This document shows, in pieces, positions 28,037 through 36,385 of a stretch of DNA of 64,000 bases. Location: contig NZ_MASU01000019.1 of NCBI RefSeq assembly GCF_003202235.1, positions 1-64,000 of the forward strand, read 5' to 3'. How positions within the stretch are numbered: position 1 is the stretch's first letter; every line of letters begins with the position of its first letter. Under the pieces are notes generated by a model, which searched no databases, had not been told where the DNA came from, and saw nothing but the letters and a program-made list of their open reading frames with translations. Source of the stretch: Prauserella flavalba. GTDB taxonomy: Bacteria; Actinomycetota; Actinomycetes; Mycobacteriales; Pseudonocardiaceae. The position numbers and the translations under genes were made by a program.

Positions 28037-29551
28037 ATGCTCGATGGCCTGCTCACCGGTCTCTCGGTGGCGTTCTCGCTGACGAACCTCCTGTACGTCC
28101 TCGTGGGCGTACTGCTCGGCATGATCATCGGCGTGCTGCCCGGGCTCGGGCCGACCGCCACGATCGCGCTGCTGCTGCCGATCACCTACGCGCTCGACTC
28201 CACCTCGGCGATCATCCTGCTCGCCGGGATCTACTACGGCTCGATGTACGGCGGCACGATCACCTCCGTGCTGCTGCGCCTGCCCGGCGAGGCGGCGTCG
28301 GTCGTGACGACGTTCGACGGCTACCAGCTGGCGCAGCAGGGGCATGCCGGTCCGGCACTGGGGATCGCGGCGATCGGCTCGTTCGCCGGTGGCATCCTCT
28401 CGGTGCTCGGCCTGGTCCTGCTGGCCCCGCTCATGGCGACCGTGGCCGTCGGCTTCGCCCCGCCGGAGTACGCGGCGCTGTCGCTGCTCGGCATTCTGCT
28501 CGTGGTGTACCTCGGGCAGGGGTCCGTGCTCAAGAACCTGTGCATGGCGGCGGTGGGCCTGTTCCTCGCCAGCGTCGGGCAGGACCCGATCACCGGGACG
28601 CAACGGTTCACCTTCGGTGAGGTGTCGTTGTTCGACGGGTTGGACTTCGTGGCCGTCGCGATGGGCCTGTTCGGGGTCGGGGAGATCCTGTACAACCTGG
28701 AGAACAGCGAACGCGGTCAGCAGGTCAAGGCCAAGATCAAGAATGTCTGGCCGAGCAGGCGAGACCTGCGGGACTCGGCGGGCGCGATCGGCAGGGGATC
28801 GCTGCTCGGGTTCGTGATCGGCGTGCTGCCGGGCGGCGGCGGGGTGATCTCCTCGCTGGCCTCGTACGCGGTGGAGAAGCGGGTCGCGAAGGACCCCGGC
28901 CGGTTCGGCAAGGGGGCGATCCAGGGCGTCGCCGGGCCGGAGTCGGCCAACAACGCGTCGTCGTCCTCGTCGTTCATTCCCTTGCTGACGCTGGGGATCC
29001 CGCCCAACGTGGTGCTGGCGCTGATCTACGGTGCCCTGCTCATCCAGGGGGTGACCCCGGGCCCTGACCTGATCACCGACAAGCCCGAGCTGTTCTGGGG
29101 TGTCGTCGCGTCGATGGTGATCGGCAACGTGATGCTGCTGGCGCTGAACCTGCCGCTGGTGGGGGTGTTCGTCCGGCTGCTGAAGGTGCGTACCGGGATC
29201 CTCGTGGCCTTCGCCATGCTGGTGACTCTGGTCGGTGTGTTCTCGGTGAGCAACGACGTGTTCGACATCTGGGTGGTGCTGGCGTTCGGCGTGCTCGGCT
29301 GGCTGATGCGCAAGGCGAACTTCGAGCCCGGTCCGCTGGTGCTGGCGTTCGTCCTCGGACCGTTGCTGGAGAAGTGCTTCCGGCAGTCGATGCTGATGTC
29401 GGGTGGCAGCCCGGACATCTTCGTCAGCCGTCCGGTGTCGGCGGGCATCCTCGTCGTGGTGGCGCTGGTGGTGGTACTGAGCGTCGCCGGTGCGCTGCGC
29501 CGGAGGCGCTCCGCGCGGGACGACGAGCGGGAGCCGACGCCGTCCCGGTGA
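28037..29551 (+). CDS. tctA: tripartite tricarboxylate transporter large permease
   Basis: 504 residues with about 12 transmembrane segments. The TctA signatures are clear: GVLPGLGPTATIALLLPITY near residue 35, YGGTITSVLLRLPGEAASVVT, and a second GVLPGGGGVISSLASY repeat. It couples ion gradients to uptake of carboxylates delivered by a TctC-type binding protein. Given the CoA ligase next door, an aromatic or other organic acid is a likely cargo (inference). Confidence 0.92.
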   Translation: MLDGLLTGLSVAFSLTNLLYVLVGVLLGMIIGVLPGLGPTATIALLLPITYALDSTSAIILLAGIYYGSMYGGTITSVLLRLPGEAASVVTTFDGYQLAQQGHAGPALGIAAIGSFAGGILSVLGLVLLAPLMATVAVGFAPPEYAALSLLGILLVVYLGQGSVLKNLCMAAVGLFLASVGQDPITGTQRFTFGEVSLFDGLDFVAVAMGLFGVGEILYNLENSERGQQVKAKIKNVWPSRRDLRDSAGAIGRGSLLGFVIGVLPGGGGVISSLASYAVEKRVAKDPGRFGKGAIQGVAGPESANNASSSSSFIPLLTLGIPPNVVLALIYGALLIQGVTPGPDLITDKPELFWGVVASMVIGNVMLLALNLPLVGVFVRLLKVRTGILVAFAMLVTLVGVFSVSNDVFDIWVVLAFGVLGWLMRKANFEPGPLVLAFVLGPLLEKCFRQSMLMSGGSPDIFVSRPVSAGILVVVALVVVLSVAGALRRRRSARDDEREPTPSR

Positions 29552-29563
29552 GCCGGGCTCCCG

Positions 29564-30331
29564 TCAGCGCGTGGCCGACTCGATCGCCGCGGCGGCCTTC
29601 AGGAGTGGCTCGACCCAGCTGTCGAGCACCTCGTCGGTGACGCGGCCGATCGGTCCCGCGATGTTGAGGCTCGCGACCGCACGTCCGTTCGGGCCGCGGA
29701 CCGGTGCGGCGAGTGCGGCGGCGCCCGCGACCGTCTCGCCGTGGCTGCGCGCGTAGCCGAGCTTGCGGATCTCCGCGAGCTCCCTGCGTAGTTCGCTCGC
29801 GGTCTTCGGCTGCGCGCCCGCCGCGGGTTTCTCGGTCATCGTGGTGAGCTCGGCGTCCACAACGGACTTCGTCAGCGTGGCCAGTATCGCCTTGCCGGGC
29901 GCGCCCGCGTAGAGCGGGAACGCGTGCCCGATGCCCGAGCCCATGCGGATGGGCTGTTCACTGACCAGCTCCATGATGCACACCCGTTGCCGCTCGAACA
30001 GCCAGTACAGCGCCACGGTCTCGTTGGTGAGCCTGCGCAGCTCCTCCATCTCCGCCAGCGCGACCGTCTGCAGGTCACGGCTCTGCACCATCGAGTTGAA
30101 CAGCTGCGCCACGGCGGGGCCGAGGTGGTACTGGCGGGCGCTGGAGTCGGTGACCAGGAAGCCGTGTACGCGCAGTGCCTTGGTCAGCCTGCGTGCCGTG
30201 GCCTCCGGGAGATCGGTGCGCGAGGCGATCTCGGCCAGGGACAGGGTCGACTCGTTGCCCCCGAACAGCTTGAGGATCTCGAGCGCCTTCTCGACCGTGC
30301 GCGCTCCCTGGACAGCGGAATCTGCGGCCAC
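29564..30331 (-). CDS. IclR-family transcriptional regulator
   Basis: 255 residues from GTG 30331: winged helix (VEKALEILKLFGGNESTLSLAEIASRT...) and an IclR effector domain (LVSEQPIRMGSGIGHAFPLYAGAPGKAILA, MTEKPA, GYARSHGETVAGAAALAAPV). AGGAG lies 11 bases before this start; longer versions reaching 30472 would run into the divergent promoter. It is divergent from the CoA ligase and convergent with tctA, and presumably controls both and the racemase/BVMO divergon through shared motifs. Confidence 0.88.
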   Translation of the reverse strand: MAADSAVQGARTVEKALEILKLFGGNESTLSLAEIASRTDLPEATARRLTKALRVHGFLVTDSSARQYHLGPAVAQLFNSMVQSRDLQTVALAEMEELRRLTNETVALYWLFERQRVCIMELVSEQPIRMGSGIGHAFPLYAGAPGKAILATLTKSVVDAELTTMTEKPAAGAQPKTASELRRELAEIRKLGYARSHGETVAGAAALAAPVRGPNGRAVASLNIAGPIGRVTDEVLDSWVEPLLKAAAAIESATR

Positions 30332-30478
30332 CTCGATCCGATCTCCTGTCCTGTCGGGGCAGGGACGCTGCCCGTTGCCGGCACTCGTCAGGTTAGTGCG
30401 CGAGAGGCGTATTCGGACATCGGCCCGCCGATACTGGGAACACCCGCTAGGCAACTTGGCCACAATGTGCAATGATTC

Positions 30479-30495
30479 GACATATAGTAGTCAAC
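30479..30495. promoter_or_regulatory. candidate IclR operator between iclR-like and CoA ligase genes
   Basis: GACATATAGTAGTCAAC lies 27 bases before the ligase start. It matches the 34331 site (GACACATAGTAGACAT) at most positions. The presence of the motif in two divergent promoters about 4 kb apart supports a common regulator. Confidence 0.5.
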
Positions 30496-30521
30496 ACGTA
30501 GAGCGGAGCGATGGGCAGCAG

Positions 30522-32117
30522 ATGACCACCAGCGCGCACCTCCACGCCAGGATCGGCCGGGCCACGATCGGTGACGCCTTCCGTCGCAACGCCGAGCGGC
30601 GCCCCGGCAAGCCTGCGATCGTGGTGCTGGACAAGCAGGGAAACCGGTGCGAGTGGACCTATGGGGCACTCAACGACCGCGTCAACCAGGTGGCGCGCTG
30701 GCTGACCGAGGCCGGTGCGCGGCGCGGGGACGTGCTCGCGATCGTGGCGCCCAACTGCGAGGTCTACATCGTGCTGTACCTGGCCGCGCTCAAACTCGGT
30801 CTCGCGACCACCGGCGTCAACCCCGCGCAGTCGGTGGACGACGTCTGCTGGCAGATCGACCACGCCGGCGCCAGGATCATCGCCGTGCACGGCGACCACC
30901 CCGAGGTGCGCGACGCGCTGGCCGGGCACCCGGCGGTGCGGTTCACCTGGGACACCGCGGATCCTCGAGCTGACTGGCGGCTGCTGGATGTGGCTGGGTT
31001 GCCCGCCGGGCCGGAGCCGGAGACCGACGTCAGCGAGGACGACCTCGCGCTGCTGTCCTACACCAGCGGAACGACCAGCAGGCCGAAGGGCGTGCGCATC
31101 AAGCACCGCAGCTACCTGCTCTCGACGATGCCGGCGCTGCTGCTGGCCGGTTACATCGGACCGCACGACCGGTACATGTTCATCAAGCCGTTCTACACGC
31201 TGGCCGGGCTTGGCAGCCTCACATCGCTGCTGATGACCGGTGCGACGATCGTGCTGCCGGGGAGCCGCAAGCCGGACCACGTACTGCGCGCGATCGCCGC
31301 GGAGCGGGTCACCAAGTTCGCCCAGACGCCGACGTTCTTCGCGGCGATGGCGCAGCACGAGGACTTCGCGTCCGCCGATCTCTCCACTGTGGAGCAGCTG
31401 CACAGCTACGGCGGGGTGCTGTCCAGGGACACCCTGGCGCGGTTCATCGCCAAGGCGCCGCACGTGCGCTGGGCGAGCTACTGGGGTCAGTCCGAGCTCG
31501 CGCAGCTCGGCGCGATCGGCTGGTTCGCCCGGCTCGAGGACATCCCCGGCGGAGACCTGCGCTGGATCGGCAGGCCGACCAGCCACCTGGACGTGCGCGT
31601 GGTCGACGAGCACGGCACCGACGCCGAGGTCGGCGAGCTCATCTGTCGGTCGCCGTCGCTGATGGCCGGTTACCACCGCGACGAGGAACGGACGCAGCGG
31701 GTTCTCACCGGGGGCTGGCTGCGGACCGGCGACGTGGTGCGGATCGACGCCGAGGGCAACCTGTACTTCCTCGACCGGCTCGGCGACGTGATCAAGACCG
31801 GCGGCATGAACGTCTCGTCGGCCGAGGTCGAGTCGGTGCTGCTGGAGAGCGAGCACGTGCTCGAGGCGGCCGTTGTCGGCATGCCGGACGAGTACTGGGC
31901 GGAGGCGGTCACCGCGGCGGTCGTCGGCAAGCCAGGCACCCGGATGGATGTTGCCGCCCTGACCGCGCACTGCCGTGAACGGCTGGCCGGGTTCAAGCGT
32001 CCCAAACGAATCGTCGTGCTCGCCGAGCTGCCCAAGGATGCGCAGGGCAAGATCCGCAAGCGCGAGGTACGTGACCTGCTCGCCCGGCAGGACGACGAAA
32101 GCACGAGTACCGAGTAG
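30522..32117 (+). CDS. acyl-CoA synthetase (AMP-binding)
   Basis: 531 residues with the P-loop-like LSYTSGTTSRPKGVRI, YWGQSELAQ, LRTGDVVRIDAEGNLYFLDRLGDVIKTGGMNVSSAEVE and the catalytic-Lys tail DAQGKIRKRE. It should activate the acid imported by the Tct transporter. It starts at ATG 30522 and ends 49 bases before the tctC-type gene, so the two are probably cotranscribed. The exact acid is not deducible; relatives include aromatic and long-chain ligases. Confidence 0.9.
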   Translation: MTTSAHLHARIGRATIGDAFRRNAERRPGKPAIVVLDKQGNRCEWTYGALNDRVNQVARWLTEAGARRGDVLAIVAPNCEVYIVLYLAALKLGLATTGVNPAQSVDDVCWQIDHAGARIIAVHGDHPEVRDALAGHPAVRFTWDTADPRADWRLLDVAGLPAGPEPETDVSEDDLALLSYTSGTTSRPKGVRIKHRSYLLSTMPALLLAGYIGPHDRYMFIKPFYTLAGLGSLTSLLMTGATIVLPGSRKPDHVLRAIAAERVTKFAQTPTFFAAMAQHEDFASADLSTVEQLHSYGGVLSRDTLARFIAKAPHVRWASYWGQSELAQLGAIGWFARLEDIPGGDLRWIGRPTSHLDVRVVDEHGTDAEVGELICRSPSLMAGYHRDEERTQRVLTGGWLRTGDVVRIDAEGNLYFLDRLGDVIKTGGMNVSSAEVESVLLESEHVLEAAVVGMPDEYWAEAVTAAVVGKPGTRMDVAALTAHCRERLAGFKRPKRIVVLAELPKDAQGKIRKREVRDLLARQDDESTSTE

Positions 32118-32166
32118 ACATCAGCGTCGTGCGGTTCGTGCCGCACGGCCTCGACGAGGAGGCCAC

Positions 32167-33150
32167 ATGCCACCGGTTAGCAGGCGACGCGTACTCGCCC
32201 TGGCTGCGCTCGCCCTGTCCACCACGGCGTGTTCGACCGGGGAACGGTCCGGCACGGCACCGGAGGGGGCGTATCCCGCGGGGCAGATCAGGTGGATCGT
32301 GCCCTACGGCGCGGGAGGCAACACCGATCTCGTCTCCCGCGCCGTGGCCAAGGCGATGTCCGACGAACTCGGCCAGACGATCGTGGTGGAGAACCTGCCG
32401 GGTGCGTCCGGCGCTGTCGGCATGCAGACGCTCATCACGGCCGCACCCGACGGCTACACCATCGGCCTGGTCACCGGGTCGACCGCGGTGCTGGTGCCGA
32501 TGCAGAACGACCTGGACTTCGACCGCCGTTCGATCACGTCGATCGGGCTGATGCTCGAACAACCGTCCATTCTGGCCGTCGGCCCTGGCTCGCGGTTCCG
32601 CACCGCGCGGGAGTTCTTCTCCGAGGCCAAGCGGAATCCGGGAACGCTGACCGTGGCGGTGCCCGGTGCGTCGACGCCGGGCGCGATCGAGCTGCTGAGG
32701 CTGGCGCGCGAGTACGGCGTGGAGGCCACCGGCGTGCCCTTCGACAGCAACGCCGAGGTGCTCACCATGCTGCTCGGGGACAATGTGGACGCGATCTTCG
32801 TGCCGGTCGCGGCGGACGTCGTGAAGAACCTTGAGGCGGGCACGATCGTGCCGCTCGCCGCCTCGCCCCGGCAGCGGCTGGACTGGCTGCCGCAGGTGCC
32901 CACGCTCGTCGAGCTCGGCTTTCCCGAGCTGTACCAGGCGAGCTCACCGATCGGCCTTGCCGCGCCCGCGAACCTGCCCGCTCCCGTTCGCGACGAGCTG
33001 GTGCGCGCGCTGGGAGCCGCGCTCACCGATCCCGCCGTGGTGGAGGCGATCGACGAGCGCTTCATCCCGGAGACGTTCGGCGGCCCGGAGGCGATGGACG
33101 CCCGGTTCGCGTCCATCCACGACGCCTACCTCCCGGTGTTCCCGGACTGA
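32167..33150 (+). CDS. tctC: tripartite tricarboxylate transporter substrate-binding lipoprotein (Bug/TctC family)
   Basis: 327 residues. A twin-Arg-like basic start (SRRRVLALAALALSTTACST) ends in a lipobox with Cys, so it is membrane-anchored outside the cell. The Bug-family core IRWIVPYGAGGNTDLVSRAVAKAM and PGASGAVGMQTLITAAPDGYTIG are clear. It delivers an organic anion to TctAB. GAGGAGG precedes ATG 32167. Only nine bases separate its stop from the convergent racemase-like gene. Confidence 0.92.
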   Translation: MPPVSRRRVLALAALALSTTACSTGERSGTAPEGAYPAGQIRWIVPYGAGGNTDLVSRAVAKAMSDELGQTIVVENLPGASGAVGMQTLITAAPDGYTIGLVTGSTAVLVPMQNDLDFDRRSITSIGLMLEQPSILAVGPGSRFRTAREFFSEAKRNPGTLTVAVPGASTPGAIELLRLAREYGVEATGVPFDSNAEVLTMLLGDNVDAIFVPVAADVVKNLEAGTIVPLAASPRQRLDWLPQVPTLVELGFPELYQASSPIGLAAPANLPAPVRDELVRALGAALTDPAVVEAIDERFIPETFGGPEAMDARFASIHDAYLPVFPD

Positions 33151-33159
33151 CCGCCGTGG

Positions 33160-34272
33160 TCAGTGGGTGCCTGCCGCGCCCAGCCAGTCGCGGAGCACCT
33201 CGTGCTGGTGGGCACCCGGCTGCGGGGCGGGCGCGCGCACGGCGGTGGTGGTCCGGGAGAACCGGGGCGCGGGCGCGGCCTGCAACACTCCGTCCCGTTC
33301 GACGAGCGTGCCGCGCGCGCGGATGTGCGGATGCTCCGCCGCCTCGCGCAGCCCGGCGACCGGTGCCACACACGCGTCGCTGTCCGCGAACGCCGCCAGC
33401 CATTCGGCCTGGGTGCGGGTGCGGAACGCGGCGGCGATGCGCTGGGAGGCGCGCGGCCAGTCCTCTTCCACCCGCTGTCGGCTGGGGTCCTCGTCGAGTC
33501 CGAGGATGTCCAGCAGCTGCGCGTAGAACGGTGCCTCCAGTGCGCCGACCGTGAGGTACTTGCCGTCGGCGGTCTCGTAGACCCGGTAGCACGGGGCGCC
33601 GCCGTCGAGCAGGTTCGTGCCGCGTTCGTCGCTCCATTCGCCTGCCGCGACCTTGCCGTGCACCCAGGCCAGCAGGTGCGCGGTTCCGTCCACGATGGAC
33701 GCATCGATGACCTGGCCGGTGCCGTTGCGTTGTGCTTCGTGCAATGCGGCGAGCAGGCCGATCACCAGATAGGTCGCGCCACCGCCGAAGTTGCCGACGA
33801 GGTTCAGCGGGATCTGGGGCGGGTTCCCGGCGTCGCCGATCGCGTGCAGCGCGCCGGTGATGGCGATGTAGTTCACATCGTGGCCCGCGGCGGAGGCCAG
33901 CGGTCCGTCCTGGCCCCACCCGGTCATCCGGCCGTACACCAGCCGTGGGTTGCGCCGGAAGCACTCGTCGGGGCCGACGCCGAGCCGTTCGGCGACACCC
34001 GGCCGGTAGCCCTCGATGAACAACTGAGCCTGATCGATCAGGCGTGACAGCGTTTCCTTGTCGTCGGGGGCCCGCAGGTCGAGGACGACCGAGCGCTTCC
34101 CCCGGTTGAGCAGATCCACCCTCGGGTCGACCTTCACCTGGCGTACCGACGGCGGGCGGTCGATCCGCACCACGTCGGCGCCGAGTTCGGCGAGCAACAT
34201 CCCCGCGAACGGGGTGGGTCCGAGCCCGGCGAGCTCGATCACGCGTACGCCGTCCAGTGGGCCGGTGGGCAT
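33160..34272 (-). CDS. alpha-methylacyl-CoA racemase-like (CoA-transferase III family) protein, catalytic Asp replaced
   Basis: 370 residues, starting GVRVIELAGLGPTPFAGMLLAELGADVV, as in alpha-methylacyl-CoA racemases (AMACR/MCR). The His motif GHDVNYIAITGALHAIG (H131) is present. The partner Asp, 30 residues later in the family (VGDFGGG), is Asn here (VGNFGGG, N161), with AAC visible in the DNA. Activity may be altered or lost. ATG 34272 has GGAGGAG six bases upstream. Divergent from the BVMO gene across a long palindrome. Confidence 0.85.
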   Translation of the reverse strand: MPTGPLDGVRVIELAGLGPTPFAGMLLAELGADVVRIDRPPSVRQVKVDPRVDLLNRGKRSVVLDLRAPDDKETLSRLIDQAQLFIEGYRPGVAERLGVGPDECFRRNPRLVYGRMTGWGQDGPLASAAGHDVNYIAITGALHAIGDAGNPPQIPLNLVGNFGGGATYLVIGLLAALHEAQRNGTGQVIDASIVDGTAHLLAWVHGKVAAGEWSDERGTNLLDGGAPCYRVYETADGKYLTVGALEAPFYAQLLDILGLDEDPSRQRVEEDWPRASQRIAAAFRTRTQAEWLAAFADSDACVAPVAGLREAAEHPHIRARGTLVERDGVLQAAPAPRFSRTTTAVRAPAPQPGAHQHEVLRDWLGAAGTH

Positions 34273-34317
34273 CGACATCTCCTCCGAGGCGGGGATCACT
34301 GTGTCCCGATAGCCATA

Positions 34318-34345
34318 ATGTGTCATAGTATGACACATAGTAGAC
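34318..34345. promoter_or_regulatory. 21-bp perfect palindrome plus IclR-type motif in the racemase/BVMO divergon
   Basis: Arms ATGTGTCATA and TATGACACAT flank a G (34318-34338). The right arm runs into TGACACATAGTAGAC, shared with 30479 and, inverted, with 27452. It is AT-rich against a GC-rich background and is placed where both divergent promoters must lie. Confidence 0.7.
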
Positions 34346-34384
34346 ATCGTTCGCGGTGTGGTGACTCGAGACTGGAGATCCCGG

Positions 34385-36319
34385 ATGGCCCTTCCCCGAC
34401 CCCCCGCCGACGTCGACGTCGAGGAGCTGCGCTCGGCGGTCGGTGCCGCCAACATCCCGACGCTCGTCGCCGTGCTCTTCCAGCTGACCGGGGATCGGTC
34501 GTGGCTGGAGAAGCCGTACGCACCGGAGCGCGGGCGGGGGATGGACGACAACGACAGCGGGGGACTGCCGGACGAGGTGCAGGACGAGATCCGCGCCGCG
34601 ACGGTCGACGCCGTGCGGGCGTGGGCGGAGGGTCGTCCCCCCGCGGTACCTGCACCCACCGGCGACGACCTGGTGGAGCTGCTCAGCGTGTGCATGGGCG
34701 AGCCGGTGCCCGCCGACTTCGAGCCGATGATGGCCGAGACGCTGGGTTTCCGTTCCGCCGCACCGAAACGTCCCGAGCGGGCGGTTCCCGAGGACTTCTC
34801 GGTCGTGGTCATCGGTGCCGGGATCTCGGGCCTGCTCGCCGCGATCCGGTTGCGGGAGGCCGGAATCCGGCACGTCGTGCTGGAGAAGAACGACGACGTG
34901 GGGGGCACCTGGTACGAGAACGACTACCCCGGAGCAGGGGTGGACACCAAGAGCTACCTGTACTCGTACTCGTTCTTCCCCCGCAGCTGGACCAGCCACT
35001 ACGCCAGGCAGGGTGAGGTCCAGCGGTACCTGTGCGACGTGGCCGACCATTTCGGGGTGCGGGACGCGATCAGGTTCCGCCACGAGGTCACCGACGCGCG
35101 GTGGGACGAGGACGGGCGGCACTGGCTGGTCGGTGCCGTCGACGCCGGGGGCGCACGGCACGAGTTCGTCGCGAACGCCGTGATCACCGCGGTCGGCCAG
35201 CTCAACCGGCCCAAGGTGCCGGACATCCCTGGTCTGAGTTCGTTCGCCGGGCCGGCATTCCACTCCGCGGAGTGGCCCGAAGACCTGGACCTGACCGGCA
35301 AGCGGGTCGCGGTGATCGGGTCCGGCGCGAGCGCGATGCAGATCGTGCCCGCCATCGCAGGCCAGGTGAGTGAGCTGACCGTGTTCCAGCGCTCCCCGCA
35401 GTGGATCGCCGAGGCGCGCGACGTGTTCCGCCCCTACACGTCCGCCCAGCACTGGCTGATGGACAACGTGCCGTTCTACCTCGACTGGTACCGCGCCCGG
35501 CTGGCCTGGACCTTCAACGACAAGGTGCATCCGACACTGCGGATCGACCCGGAATGGGAGCACCCGGAGCGGTCGGTCAACGCCGTCAACGACGGGCACC
35601 GCAGGGCGTTCACCCGGTATCTGGACCGGCAGCTGGCTGACCGGCCCGATCTCCGGGCCAAGGCGTTGCCGGACTATCCGCCGTTCGGCAAGCGGATGCT
35701 GCTGGACAACGGCTGGTTCGCCGCGATCAAGCGGCCCAACGTCGAGCTCGTCGCGGAGGGCGTGGCCGAGGTGACCGAAGGCGGGGTGCGCGGTGATCAG
35801 GGGACCGAGCGGGAATGCGACGTCCTCGTGCTGGCGACGGGATTCCACGCGCACCGCATGCTCTACCCGATGTCCGTGGTCGGACGGGACGGACGGGCGG
35901 TGACCGACGTGTGGGGCCCGGATGACGCCGCGGCGTACCTGGGCATCACGGTTCCCGGGTTTCCCAACCTGTTCCTCACCTCCGGCCCGAACACCATCCT
36001 CGGGCACGGCGGCAGCCACATCACGATGGCCGAGTGCCAGGTCAACTACATCATGGATCTGTTGTGCCAGCTGGTCGACGGCGGCATCGCCGCCGCCGAG
36101 GTGCGGGAGGAGATCTACGACAAGTTCAAGTCCGCTGTGGATGCTGCGCACTCGCGGATGATCTGGTCGCACCGCGGGATGGAGAACTGGTACCGCAACG
36201 CGCACGGGCGGGTGGTGTCGACGACACCGTTCCGTGTCGTCGACTACTGGACCGCGACGCGACAGGCCGACCTGGCCGACTACCACGTGGATCGGGGCGA
36301 GCGGGCCGGCACGCCTTAG
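34385..36319 (+). CDS. type I Baeyer-Villiger monooxygenase, 4-hydroxyacetophenone monooxygenase-like
   Basis: 644 residues: two Rossmann motifs (VIGAGISGLLAAI near 140 and VIGSGASAMQIV near 315) flank the BVMO fingerprint F-x-G-x3-H-x3-W-P (FAGPAFHSAEWP). The ~130-residue N-terminal extension (IPTLVAVLFQLTGD, MMAETLGF) is characteristic of HAPMO rather than cyclohexanone monooxygenases. HAPMO inserts oxygen into aryl ketones to give aryl esters using NADPH and FAD. ATG 34385 has GGAGA upstream. Convergent with the FAD hydroxylase gene. Confidence 0.88.
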   Translation: MALPRPPADVDVEELRSAVGAANIPTLVAVLFQLTGDRSWLEKPYAPERGRGMDDNDSGGLPDEVQDEIRAATVDAVRAWAEGRPPAVPAPTGDDLVELLSVCMGEPVPADFEPMMAETLGFRSAAPKRPERAVPEDFSVVVIGAGISGLLAAIRLREAGIRHVVLEKNDDVGGTWYENDYPGAGVDTKSYLYSYSFFPRSWTSHYARQGEVQRYLCDVADHFGVRDAIRFRHEVTDARWDEDGRHWLVGAVDAGGARHEFVANAVITAVGQLNRPKVPDIPGLSSFAGPAFHSAEWPEDLDLTGKRVAVIGSGASAMQIVPAIAGQVSELTVFQRSPQWIAEARDVFRPYTSAQHWLMDNVPFYLDWYRARLAWTFNDKVHPTLRIDPEWEHPERSVNAVNDGHRRAFTRYLDRQLADRPDLRAKALPDYPPFGKRMLLDNGWFAAIKRPNVELVAEGVAEVTEGGVRGDQGTERECDVLVLATGFHAHRMLYPMSVVGRDGRAVTDVWGPDDAAAYLGITVPGFPNLFLTSGPNTILGHGGSHITMAECQVNYIMDLLCQLVDGGIAAAEVREEIYDKFKSAVDAAHSRMIWSHRGMENWYRNAHGRVVSTTPFRVVDYWTATRQADLADYHVDRGERAGTP

Positions 36320-36385
36320 CGAGAAGCCGGGCCGGGCTCCGGTCGCGGCGTTGACGGCGGAGCCGGCGAGGTTCCGCCGTCGGTG

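Noticed and set aside
33160-34272. A plain CaiB-type CoA transferase
   Set aside because: The GHDxNYIAITGxLHAIG motif is that of alpha-methylacyl-CoA racemases, although the partner Asp is Asn.
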